Below are positions 1-10,721 of a stretch of DNA of 64,000 nt, one piece after another (within the stretch, counting starts at the first letter, position 1; each line of letters begins with the position of its first letter). Below the pieces are notes generated by a model that was not told where the DNA came from, searched no databases, and was given only the letters and a program-made list of their open reading frames with translations. The translations under genes were made by a program, and so were the position numbers. Location: contig JAQGEQ010000081.1 of assembly GCA_034620365.1 (NCBI GenBank), positions 124,001-188,000 of the forward strand, written 5' to 3'. Origin of the DNA: Pegea sp. RAD2-039 (lineage: Eukaryota; Chordata; Thaliacea; Salpida; Salpidae).

Positions 1-151
1 TTTTAGGTTCCTTTTCTTCTTGCATAGTTTGCAAATTTTGCTGGTCAGTAGTCTTCATACGATACCACATCAGTCTCTCCTTAGGATATTCCACATTTAT
101 TTTTGATGATTTTCTTTTCTGATTGAATCCATTGTTGTGTCTCTCATCCAT
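1..151 (-). CDS. C2H2 zinc-finger protein, N-terminal leader only (cut by window start)
   Basis: This frame opens at the ATG in 149-151 on the minus strand and stays open to the window edge, giving 50 codons. It begins MDERHNNGFNQKRKSSK and contains VEYPKERLMWYRMKTTDQ. The same leader starts the three other zinc-finger genes here (11856-12404, 16274-17221, 42407-43000), so the fingers are expected just outside the window. The leader has no cysteine-histidine pairs and matches no KRAB, ZAD, SCAN or BTB domain that I recognise. The sequence upstream of the start, including the stretch reading CCCTATGTTCTTTTAAGAGG on the plus strand, resembles the flank of the gene at 16274-17221. Whether this copy is functional cannot be judged from the fragment. 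Confidence 0.75.
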   Translation of the reverse strand, partial: MDERHNNGFNQKRKSSKINVEYPKERLMWYRMKTTDQQNLQTMQEEKEPK

Positions 152-2560
152 ATTAAAGAAAATATAAATTTTTCAAAATCCCTATGTTCTTTTAAGAGGA
201 AAACTGAAAGTTGTTCCTATGAAGAAGATTTTTTTGAAAGTCAAAAAACTATTAAATTTTAAAACAGTTGAATACATAAGTAGGCTTATTCTTCAATTGT
301 ATTTTTAACAATATGTTGCAACTTTGTACAATTATTTTAAAAGCAACAATAAAAATTCTTTTAAGCATTTTACTAAATAGTTAAATGTTAATCAACTAAT
401 GAGAAAGAAAACTAAAACATTAAAACTAATACAAAATAAACACAAATTACATTTTGATAGAGTATAGTTTGCACTCTGTTTTCAAAAGTAAATCATCTCA
501 TTTGAAACTCAATGAAAGCTTTTAACAATATCAATAAACAAGGAAAATCTTTTCAACACGTTTACAGTTTTACTTTTTTGAATTACTAATTTAATTTGAT
601 TTTGGTGGATGTTTTCTGCTGTAAAATCATTTGTAATATAACATATAGCTTATTTTGATTTAATTCTGTGAAACAACAATTCACATTCTTTTTCAATGAT
701 TTTTTCATTTTAATAAGCAAGCGATATACATATTACTTGTGATGAATTATTATATCTGGATTAGAAATAAATTTGAACGTTTTGGTTTGGATACTTAACA
801 TCTTTTATGAAAGTAAAAACTATTTTGGCTTATATAGCTTCTTGAGTGAGAAAATTATTTGTATATCAAACAAACTGATGTAAACAACAAAAGTTTCGCT
901 TTATTTTCATTTCTTTTGTTTAAATCAAAAACAATTTTGAAGAATACATATCATTAACTACAGACTTTGTTGAAGACAGACAAAATAATGTTATTAATTC
1001 CTTTTATATACTTTATTAATTTATGCTAGTTGCCGCAGTTTATTATCAAATTGTATTTATGAAAATTATATCTGTTTAAAGTGACTTACCAGTATAAGAA
1101 GTCAAATGAAGGATAGCTACTTTAACGCAAGATGAACAGCGAGAACTAGCGACTGTTTAAGTTCTCAAATAATTTCATAGAAGTTTTTGAAACAAAATTT
1201 ATTAACGTAAAATGACAACAACCAACTTGTTTTGTTTTGTTGTTAACAAACATTTGTATGGAAAATCGAATCAACTTATGCTAGTAGATGATTTGCTGCC
1301 ATGCATTGTTAAATTATAACGACTAAAATAATTTTCCACACACAATAGATGTAACAATTTGCTAACTTCTTTAATAAATTGTTTTAAATTTAAAATCTAG
1401 ACTTACTATAAGATAAGAAATTAAATTAGTTTAACTTACATAAATGATCTTAAACATGATTTATGTTAGCAAATTTAGCATTAAAATTTGTTAACAAGAT
1501 TTAATTTATTTGTCAGTAATACAATTTTCAGTACAAAAGTAAGCAGCAACTGTAAAGCAGCAATTTTTGTTTGTTTTTACTTTGATTTTCCAGAATAAGA
1601 AATTGAATAACAAAGAAGATAAATTAAAATGCCAACAGCGACAGCTGGCCGATGTTGTGAATTACAAATAATTTGTTTGATTTTATAGAAATAAAATAAA
1701 TTAAACTAAGCCAACGAAAAATAACTCGTTTCTTGAAAATTGTTATGTTGACTTATTTCAGTACAATATTTTTAGGGTTAACGCAAATGAAAATTGATTT
1801 TACTAAAAGCAGAACATGTATGTTTTTAACTTTAATTTTTCTTTTATTTAATATCAAAATAAAAAATATATTTGATTGATGATTGAAGAACAAAAATTCT
1901 TGATTTTCAATTTCTAAATTTTAGTTTTTACTAATAAAATTGAAAAATATTTTATATCTCATTTATAGTGCATTTGTTGAATTATCTACAAAAGGTACAC
2001 TTTAAAGGTAAACAATATATTTCGTAAAACTGTTTTTGTTTAATTTCAAAACAAAAACCAGTTTTTAGTAATAGAAATAATTAATCAAAAACTCACATTT
2101 TAAGAATTTATCTATTTTGACTTTATATAACTTCTTGAATGAGAAATGATTCTCAAATTTCATAGAAGGTGATCTAAAAAGTAACAGTTTTCTTCTACAT
2201 TATTTCCTATGTTAAAAAAAGAAAATTGCAGAAATCATTTATAACAGAAGCTGTTCATGACAAACACAATGATATTAGTAATTTGTTTTTTTAAACTGTA
2301 TTAGAATTATAAATCTATATTTTTGAATTGGAATACATTAATAAGAGATAATTTATATGTCAATGATACCATTGTCAGTTAAACAGTCTAAATTCAAATC
2401 TCTAAGAGCTAAGTGCCACAGTTTAATAACAAATTGTATTTAAAAAAATATTATTGTTTTGAAATGATTTTTCAAAATAATTGTTCTGGTCGACAATAAT
2501 TTAGATGTTGCCGTTAATCAAAATGTAAATCTTATTTAAATAAAGACTTCAACTTTCAAG
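152..2560. repeat. Dispersed repeat block, includes two tandem ~500-bp monomers
   Basis: No gene is visible. The first ~400 bases resemble the upstream flank of the zinc-finger gene at 16274-17221. From about 940 to 2480 the sequence matches 12660-13680 and 39600-41240. It contains two related ~500-bp monomers in tandem, each with a GC-richer motif (1134-1157 and 1634-1659, core CAACAGCGACA..CTAGCG..TGTTG). Related monomers recur near 18974, 24419, 27538, 43949 and 51722. Confidence 0.7.
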
Positions 2561-3446
2561 AGAAAATAGATCGACTGTTTAAGCTGTTAGATGAAATGTC
2601 TGATGAAGATAAACTGATCGTATTCACTTCTACAAAATCGATGTTAGTTTCATCTTTTATCATAATGAGTTTTCCATTAATTATGATGGAGATCAATATT
2701 AGGCAAATAATCAGTCAATATATTGTGCTTATTAAGTATTTTAAATTTCCCTAAAGTTTTGTTGGCCAAGAAGTTCGACTTGTAATATTTTATTATCTTT
2801 GTCTTGTCCACATGTATTTCAAATCAATTTAATTGGACAAATTAGAAATTCAAACGAGCTGTCATTTTTAATAGAATAATTCTATTTTCATTTCTATTTT
2901 TTAATAAACCTGTTACTTTGAATGATGGTTAGTTGTGATTTTGGTGAAATCTAAATATACTTTTTTCAGGTGTGATGCATTAATTCATCAAATACGAGAT
3001 CGAAATCATTCCAAATGCGCCATTTTACATGGAGGTTTAGATCAAGAAGATCGAATAGATTCGTTGAAAAGTTTTGAGCAAAGTAAACACTTTCAAAAAA
3101 CTATAAAAAAATGAAATTTTTGAACTTTTATGTGCAGGTGAGGTTGCAGTTCTGATAGCAACTGATTTGGCATCTCGTGGTTTAGATGTCAAAGACATAA
3201 CTCATGTTGTTAAATATGATTTTCCTCAACATTTGGAAGAGTATGTCCATAGAGTTGGTAGAACAGGTTTACTTTCGTTTCATTTCTACATTTTGTATCA
3301 AACTATGTAAGTAACATGTAGTTTTGAAACCTTCTATCTGTTTAGGGAGAGCTGGTCGTACTGGTAAATCAGTTTCATTTTTCACCCGAAGAAACGCTCG
3401 AAACGCGCGAGGACTGATCAAGAAAGGGCTTGAGAGGGCTTATTAG
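2561..3446 (+). CDS. DEAD-box RNA helicase, C-terminal (RecA2) part, DDX43-like
   Basis: Four exons join in one frame: 2561-2642, 2970-3082, 3138-3266 and 3346-3446 (TAG). All introns are GT..AG (327, 55 and 79 bases). In order the product shows [12 protein letters not shown] (around motif IV), [12 protein letters not shown], motif [31 protein letters not shown], and motif VI HRVGRTGRAGRTG. This is the helicase C-terminal domain that, with the N-terminal RecA domain, closes on ATP and RNA. The [18 protein letters not shown] context is closest to the DDX43/DDX53 subfamily as I know it. The DEAD-bearing first RecA domain is not visible in 1-2560, and the frame ends soon after motif VI (GLERAY then stop). 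It is therefore probably a truncated 3' copy, though no disabling change lies inside the four exons. Confidence 0.72.
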
Positions 3447-3623
3447 AGGGGCTTAAAGAGGATTTAAAAGAGGTTTTATTTGTTTATCAAAATTGGTCTG
3501 ATGGTTGGTAGAATAGTTTTGTTGGTTGATTTGTTAATTGGTTTTCTAGATGCTTGTGAATGATTAAAACCAACTTTTAATCGATAAATTTTGATCTCTT
3601 TCATTCTAAACCAAAAAACTCAC

Positions 3624-3869
3624 CTTTAAATTCCCGGAAAGTCAACAAAGTTAAATTAAAAACTTCAGAACTAAATATCTTCAAATGGATTGCTTCAGCT
3701 GTCATTCCTTTATTAGTTCCACTCAAGCGTTCTGTTTCGTGTTCTATTTCTTCTGTGACTTTGAAAAAGTCACAAAAGATCTTTTCACGTGTGTGGAGGA
3801 ACTTTGCGTAATCTTTAACTACATCTTCTTCGGAACTATCGCCGCTATCAGGTAAAGATATGTTTTCAT
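3624..3869 (-). CDS. Unrecognised exon, acidic and helical
   Basis: On the minus strand the frame is open for 82 codons between an acceptor-like CCAACAG (just above 3869) and a consensus donor AAAG/GTGAGT at 3623. The translation includes SLPDSGDSSEEDVVKDYAKF, LHTREKIFCDFFKVTEEIEH and AEAIHLKIFSSEVFNLTLL. It is GC-richer than its surroundings, and the mix of acidic start and heptad-like hydrophobics looks like real protein. I do not recognise the family. No partner exon on the same strand is evident on either side, so it may be an exon stranded by rearrangement. It lies head-on to the helicase fragment ending at 3446. Confidence 0.45.
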
Positions 3870-4439
3870 CTGTTGGACGAATTGTTGTAAATTAAAAGTC
3901 GAAGATGATTTATAAAAAAAGCAAATGGAGATTTCATTTAAGTTTTATGAAATGGTTCATACATATATAGTGTTATATAAATATATATTGACGTTAGTTA
4001 GTTACTGTAAAACGTTTAATCATTAAATAAGTATGTTTACATAAGGTTGTTGACTTGTATTAAAAATAAAATAGGTAAACAAAGTATTAGTACGTTATTA
4101 TCAATCAGAATTTCAACCACAAGATAGCGCCAAATATTTTAAAGTAAAATAATTGACGATTAATCTAAAGCATTATCACTTTATTTTTTTAACACATCCT
4201 TAAATAATTTAATAGTACTAAAAAACTAATTACAATAGTATCACTTCAACAATAATTTCTGTACAACTCTTACGCATTAACACTTTTAACTCATTTTCAG
4301 TCTAAAACATGAACAGCAAAAGTAACTAAATAGGTGTTGATATAATCTAATTTAATCTTTTCACAAAATAGTTTTTATCGAATTATTTATGAAATTTAAA
4401 AATTTTTAACTTTAAAGCAGATGACGTCATAGAATTGAA
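3870..4439. other. AT-rich spacer, no gene seen
   Basis: This is low-complexity AT-rich sequence without splice-flanked open frames on either strand. The last ~15 bases before the RPB9 remnant (GCAGATGACGTCA) resemble the 3' flank of the intact RPB9 gene near 32440-32455, so the duplicated segment begins here. Confidence 0.5.
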
Positions 4440-4771
4440 TCATAATTGAGTCCAACGATGACCACAAGAGGAGTTTGTACAAACAAAGTGCAACTTCATC
4501 TCTACCTCGTCTCTAGTTGATTGAGACTGAAAAAACACTGCTTCTTTTTGGTGACACCTAGTGGCAAAAATGAGCGCTGAAGAGCTTAGAGAGCTGATGA
4601 CTTACATGGGACAAGCAACATAATTCTACATCCTTTGTTCGAGGCAAGGTTGGATCCTGCGCTACATTTGATGATGGCAATGATTTGAGACAATTCATCA
4701 ACCTCATGTACAATTTTGTTGACATAAACACAAGGATTATCTGCCTTGATTTGAAAAGCACAATTGTGACA
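4440..4771 (-). pseudogene. RPB9 (Pol II subunit 9) pseudogene, last two exons only
   Basis: This is a broken partial copy of the RPB9 gene at 32469-33613. The exon-3 equivalent (4606-4771) starts [19 protein letters not shown] and matches through [10 protein letters not shown]. It then carries about 17 extra bases relative to the intact gene, not a multiple of three, so the [10 protein letters not shown] segment falls in another frame and the NPCPK cysteine is lost. The exon-4 equivalent (4440-4557) still reads [18 protein letters not shown] and CGHRWT. Its normal stop is changed to a CAA codon, extending the frame by two residues to a TGA. Exons 1 and 2 are absent between 4772 and 5040, where the cullin-3 duplication begins. 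This is a truncated, decayed duplicate that kept its introns, so it is not a retrocopy. Confidence 0.88.
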
Positions 4772-5039
4772 CTAAAAAGTAATAATTCATAAAACATGTT
4801 CATTGTAACTATTTATTTAATTTATGCTATACAAAATCCCACTAAGATTTAAGAATAACATCTAAAGCAGTGTAATTATCCAAAATTTTCTAAATATTTG
4901 CTGCTTTTACTGAATGAGTTAGTCGTTTCTTGAATATTATTTCACTTTTCATAATTACAAAAACAAACTTTAGAGTTTGGGCGTTCCCATTCTAACAAAA
5001 TTTTTCACATTTTGTCTTCGAGTTAGGATGTTAAATATA
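4772..5039. other. AT-rich junction between RPB9 remnant and cullin-3 unit
   Basis: No gene is visible. RPB9 exon 2 would be expected here by comparison with 32856-32910 but is missing. The sequence similar to 52913 onward begins at about 5040, so this marks a rearrangement junction. Confidence 0.5.
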
Positions 5040-6120
5040 CCACTGATAGTTGCTAAATATCTAGTTTAATTGTTAAAAGTTCATATTTATCTAGCCCTAT
5101 ATCTTTATAAATTGTAAAAGTGAGTTTGAAGCAGCTAAATGCAAGCAAACATTTATTTATTGTATATACTTACGTTCAGAAGTTTTGTTTATGGTTATTT
5201 AGATTGTTTTCTTATATATTGTTTTTTTTTGCTTTTTTGTATTTAAGTACTTTTTGACGTTCATTAATTTAAAAAAAACAGAATTATTTCATGATCTTAT
5301 AATTACCAAAATACTTCAGTGGTAGTTTTGTGTAAAAATACTTTTAGGATTTATTTTGTTTATTTATATGAGTCTATTGTGTATATAGAAGGAAAAAATG
5401 TTTTGCAGTCGTAATGTCAGTTTTTTGAATCATTTTAAAATTTCTTCCAGCTACCATTACTTAGAATGGTTTTTTCAAATTCATTTTCAAAATAATAATT
5501 CATTTCCTTTTCATAACATTTTTGCATACAAAATCATTTCTGCTTCAAAATTTAATTTAAATTTCAAGGTATTACTAGGTTTGATCAACATTTTAAATTC
5601 AAAAACGTTTCATGTAAGCTTTTTCTAGATCCGTTACTTAAGCTTAAAGCGCAAAGTTAAGTTTTCTGATTGCAAAAGTGTTTATGTTATCTCCTTGTGG
5701 TTTAAAGACAAGATAAAAAACTTATGTTTCTTTTTCAGTTGTTAGATAAATCTGTAGCCTGCTACAGGATTAGCTTAATAATAGAACATTTTGATTTAAG
5801 TATATGGGATCTATAGTTTAAGCAATAGTACAGTGCTAGGTTTTCTGAATGTAAGGTTATGTATCTTTTTGATTATAACAGACTAAATAACTTTTTGAAT
5901 ATTTAATGCTGTTGAAAAAGAGTGTAGTTAGCTAAACTTGGCTGCTACTGCTTTTACTTGTTATGTTTTAATTATTGTTCTTGTTTTACTATTTAAAGCA
6001 CCAGAAAATTTAAGTTTTTTTTAGTATCTTTCTAAAAGAATACATTTTTAGCTTAAAAGTAATTTTTTGTGCATATTAAAAATATTGTTTAAACGTGCTT
6101 AAATGATCTTAACAATTGTT

Positions 6121-6313
6121 TTGCGCGTGACTGAGGCACGATCGCTTCATGTTTATGAGGCTGGTTGCATAGGGTGTTTTTTCTCGCTTCTACTTTCGAT
6201 GTACGACGTCATGATTTTTTTGTTTATGCAGACAAACACCTACATACTTTGAAACAAACACACGAAGCAGCCACATGTTTCATCGAGATTCAAACTATTC
6301 AGACACTAATAAA
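6121..6313 (+). promoter_or_regulatory. Candidate promoter / first-exon region of cullin-3 copy A
   Basis: This ~190-base stretch is GC-richer than its surroundings (TTGCGCGTGACTGAGGCACG, then GTACGACGTCATG, which contains an ACGTCA half-site). It is nearly identical in all three cullin-3 units (53999-54192; 63918 to the window end). It holds an ATG at 6275 followed by 13 codons (MFHRDSNYSDTNK) and a weak GT. That could be a first coding exon joining the exon at 6902 in phase, because a T-rich AG directly precedes 6902. The short peptide does not resemble the usual cullin-3 N-terminus, so this is inference. Confidence 0.35.
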
Positions 6314-6901
6314 GTGATAGAAATTTTTATCATTTTTGATATCAATTTTATATTGATTTTTTATTTGTAATTTGAAGTTAACTTGCTATGCTTATAGTTT
6401 TAAATTAATTTTACATTTATAGAGATTTTATTAAAGCTTTATCAAATATTAGAGTAGGAATTATAATTAGTTTTATATTTCAAACATTTGGTTTTCATCT
6501 ATATATTAATAATTATATAAATCATTACATTTTGTGATTTTCAGAAACTTGTGGTTTTTACTTATTTTATGATAAACTTTTTTTTACAAATATATTTAAC
6601 CCATTTTTATATTTTTTTTTTCAACAAATTACTGCAAAATGCGTTTTATCAAAGTTGAGTGAAAATATTTATAATAGAAATGAGGTGCTAACTTCAGTTT
6701 TCAGGCTTTTATAAGTTGAGCAGTTATAAACTTTCAGTCTAAGTTAGCCAGCTTATGTAAAAGGAAATCAACTTATTGGTTGATATGACATTTTTGATTC
6801 TCAAAAATTCTGTTTTTATTCACTATTTTTTTATTTTAATTTGATAAAAAAATTTTCATACAAAGAAAATGAAAATATAAAATCTGATTTTTTTTTTCTA
6901 G

Positions 6902-9019
6902 ATGACAGTGGATGACCGATACTTCTTGAACAACTGGGATCTGCTCAAAAAAGCAATCCAACAAATTCAAAACAAAAACGAGGGTAGTCTTAGATTTGAA
7001 GAAATTTTTAGGAATGCGTACATGATGGTTATTCATCAGCATGGCGAGAAGTTGTACAATGGATTGAGAGAGGTGGTCACTGACCATCTTCGTCTAAAGG
7101 TGATTGGTTGTTGGAATTTGGGTCGATCATTTTTATAGTTTATTTGGCAAAGCTCACATCAAAAGATTTTTCTTAGAAATATTTTCTTAATCATTGGCCA
7201 CCTATTAGGTCCTAACCTAGACAGACACTAGCTGGACGTTGATGCCACTGTCCCAGCTGACAGTCATCAAACATCGGGTGTAATTGGGTGGTTCTGTTTG
7301 TCTAAAATGACTTTTAGAGATTTATTTAGTGAAAAAAACTCCTTTTAATTCAGGTTAGTGTTGATGTGAATGCTTCACTGAAGAACAACTTCCTGTCCAC
7401 ACTGAACGCTGCTTGGGAAGACCATCTAACCTGCATGGTAAAGATCAGATATACCATGGCGCTTATGGTCAGTATCTTTACCTACATGTTGATCTTCTCA
7501 CATCTTTTTCATAAAGGATCGAGTTTATGTATCTCAAAATAACGTTGATAATGTTTATCATCTGGGATTAAAACTCTTTCGAGATGAAGTGATCCGCCAC
7601 AAGAAGATAAGAAGTTATCTTGAAGAGGTGCTTCTAGATCTCGTAGCTCGCGAACGAAAGGGGGAAGTTGTTGACAGGTAGATGACTCTAGAGTGTTTAA
7701 AACATCTTTCTAAACATCTTCTACTTTCAGAGGTTCTATCAGAAGCGCTTGCATGATGCTCACGACTTTATCGCTGAATAACCGAGACGTTTACGAGCAA
7801 CAATTTGAGATCGCTTTTTTGCAGCAGTCGGCTGAATTTTATAGAGTAAAAATCTTTCTTAAGAATCATAAACATTTCTAATTTAATTATCATTTGTAGT
7901 TGGAAAGCCAGAAATTGTTAGCTGAAAACAGCACCTCTGTCTACGTCAATAAAGTTGAAGCTAGAATCGAAGAGGAAGTCGAAAGAGCGCGTTCTTATCT
8001 TAATCCAATGAGCGAACCAGCTATTATATCTGGTACCTAGACACCCTTGTCATCAACGACCAGCTTCAAATTTATTTTTTTGATTCAGTTCTTGAAAGCG
8101 AGCTGATCCAGAAGCACATGCGTACCATAGTTGAGATGGAAAACTCTGGAGCTGTTCACATGTTAAAGAATGATAAAAAAGAGGGTTTGTTGGATTTCTC
8201 CAACCACATAAGTTAAATATAAAACTGGTTTTTGTTTTCAGATCTTCTTTGTATGTACAAGTTGTTTGAAAGAGTTCCTGAAGGTCTTTTGACTTTGAAG
8301 GATTGTGTGAGTGTGTACCTTCGAGAGCAGGGAAAAGCTCTTGTTGAAGATTGTAGTCAAAAGTCTGCAGTGGATTACATCCAGGTACTTCTTTCTATTT
8401 ATCATCTAACCTTTTAACTTCCAACCTTTTAGAGCTTGCTGGACCTCAAGGATGGCATGGATGACTTTTTGACTAAATCATTCAAAAATGATAATATCTT
8501 TAAGAAGATGATCGGGGGTGACTTTGAATGGTTTGTTAATCTCAACCCGAAGTCACCAGAGTACCTCTCGTTGTTTATTGATGATAAACTGAAGAAAGGA
8601 GATAAAATGGTTAGTTTAAAACAACCCGGTGCCCTCATAATCATTCCGATCTTTCTAGTTATCTGAACAAGACGTTGAAAGCGTCCTGGAAAAGTCGATG
8701 TCGCTATTTCGCTTTCTGCAAGAAAAAGATGTTTTTGAGCGCTACTACAAACAGCATCTCAGTAGACGTCTTCTCACCAACAAAAGTATCTCAGATGACT
8801 CTGAGAAAAACATGATCGCCAAATTGAAGGTTTGTTTACTTTTTTTATTAACTACGTCATCAATCGCGAGACGTCATCGAATTTCAGACTGAATGTGGAT
8901 GCCAGTTCACCAGCAAACTCGAAAGTATGTTCAATGACATGAAATTCTCCATCACAACCAACGAGGACTTTAAGCGTCACATCACCGACAACTCCGGAAT
9001 AAAGGATTTTTCTTTGTAA
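6902..9019 (+). CDS. Truncated cullin-3-like protein, copy A
   Basis: Ten exons join without a frame break: 6902-7099, 7354-7467, 7517-7677, 7731-7845, 7900-8032, 8089-8184, 8242-8384, 8433-8609, 8659-8829 and 8888-9019 (TAA), giving 479 residues. Cullin-3 is the E3-ligase scaffold that binds BTB proteins at its N-terminus and RBX1 at its C-terminus. Clear matches run throughout: [20 protein letters not shown] near residue 38, [65 protein letters not shown] near 405, and [12 protein letters not shown] at 437. It stops where the family continues into the alpha/beta and winged-helix domains. The RBX1-binding region and neddylation lysine are therefore absent (the human protein has about 768 residues). 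Two BTB-interface positions differ from human: Ser53 is Arg31 and Tyr58 is Phe36. A T-rich AG precedes 6902, so an upstream first exon may exist. Confidence 0.9.
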
Positions 9020-9023
9020 TTTA

Positions 9024-9029
9024 AATAAA
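9024..9029 (+). terminator. AATAAA poly(A) signal after cullin-3 copy A stop
   Basis: AATAAA lies five bases after the TAA stop and is followed by a T-rich run. It would end the transcript right after the truncated frame. In DNA this AT-rich the hexamer also arises by chance. Confidence 0.4.
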
Positions 9030-10721
9030 TATATGAAATAACATTTTTTTATAAAATCGACGCTGCAACAGAAGATTAAGAAGTCGAATTATGAGTAGTG
9101 ATTTATTGTTGAAGACAGTTAATGAAGTTGTTCTAGAGATCAATTAGAAAGTTACGGATGATTTTATCAGAGTTTATAATTAATGACATTATTTTTGTAA
9201 ACAAACTTCATAGAAATTATAATTTATATCAATTAAATAAAAAGCTTAATAAATGCTACTTTATATTTAAAAAGAATATACTGGTTTATAAACGGTTAGC
9301 AACTTTCAATTTTAACTAGTTTGAAAAACTACTCGACTGTAACTGCAAGGCGAATTAAACTTATGTAAGAAAGTTTCATCCAGTTTCTATTCAACCTGAT
9401 TAACTATTTAAATAACTAAATAAAAAAAATATTTGAAAACGAAAAATAAAGACAATTCGTTGGAAATTCTTTAATTTTAGAAACTAATAACTTTTAGCTT
9501 GGTCCATTTACAATTAATTTAGTCTAATTGAAAGCTTATTAGATTAAGCAATACAATATCTTTTTTGAGATCTATTTCAATCTTTACCTTATTTTTTGTG
9601 ATGATCCAAGGTGTTTATTCTATAAAAGTCGTAAATAATCTTAAATCGAATTAAAAAATAAAGCATGAGGTCATTGAAACACATTTAGAAGTTTTCATTA
9701 ACTTGCTAACAAATAAGTTTTTGGTTTCAACTAACTTTCTAATATTATACAAATGTACAAATGATTGCCAAATTAATGACGTCATGATTACTGATAGTAA
9801 AAACACGTAGTCAAGGTTCAGTAATTTTAATTTGTAAATAAAACAAAAACAAAACTACAAATTAAAATGAATTTTATGATCATGAACTCTACATATAAAA
9901 AAAGCATCAAATTAAAAGAAAGAAATGAAGAATCTTTAATCAGAAATATACATCTTATATTTAAAATAAACGTTTTTAGTAACAACATCTAATTAAATAG
10001 TTAAATAACTATGCCAATAAATAATAAATCATAATCACAATATAAACAAAGTACTATAAAATTTATACAGAGAAAGTTGTTAATCTATTTATGAATAAAA
10101 GAAAGTTGGTTTGGAAAAAGAGATAGACACAAGAAATTTAATCGAGCGTACCTTAATCGGTGAAGATAGAAAAGAGACAGAAGAGTTGAGACTTTTAATG
10201 AGTTTATTTGATTCTAAACTGTTTTGTTTGTTTGTAAATTAGTTCTACAAAAACTCAGTAAAAACTCAATTTTATGAATTGGCGATCTCAAAACATCTGA
10301 ACCAAATATTAAAATTAAACAGAATAATTGCATAATTTCCATTTCATTTATGATATAAAGTATTAATCGATAAGTTATTTAGTATCTAATTAATTTGATT
10401 AAGATTTTTTCATAATTCTCTACTACTAGTAGTGTTTATGTATTACACAAATAGTTTTCACGACAATCAGCATGGACATATTGGTTAATTAACATTTGTT
10501 GATTAGAATTAACTAATGATTAGGGTTGATAGTTAATATTTACTTCATTCATATGAGTTTTTGTAGACTGAGATTAAAAAGGAATTATTTCAAATGTGAG
10601 TTGATCAATGAAGATGAAGTGATTTCCTTCACTTCATTCACAAATTCTCGTCTTCACAAGACTTTGTGGGCTGGATTCTGAGCTGCCAATTCATAGACCA
10701 GTTTTCCACACTGTGCAGTTT
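9030..10721. other. AT-rich 3' flank inside the cullin-3 unit, no gene seen
   Basis: I looked for the missing cullin-3 C-terminal exons here and found none on the plus strand. The block aligns closely with 56976-58670. A short open frame present in the second copy (57511-57756) is broken by a stop here, which argues against coding. Confidence 0.6.

Noticed and set aside
5398..5628. 76-codon plus-strand frame present in all three cullin units (also 53275-53505 and 63195-63413)
   Set aside because: The third copy is frameshifted near its end, the translation is rich in Phe, Asn and Ile as expected from AT-rich DNA, and no family is recognisable. It is conserved simply because the units are young. 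A donor-like AAG/GTATT at 5569 leaves a slim chance of an untranslated or first exon.
6275..6313. MFHRDSNYSDTNK as a certain cullin first exon
   Set aside because: Phase and position fit, but the donor is weak (AAA/GTGATA) and the peptide does not resemble known cullin-3 starts. I kept it only as a possibility inside the candidate promoter entry.
6836..7087. Minus-strand frames opposite cullin exons (also 8429-8644, 54802-55032, 56109-56351, 56360-56590)
   Set aside because: They are antisense shadows of well-supported cullin exons.
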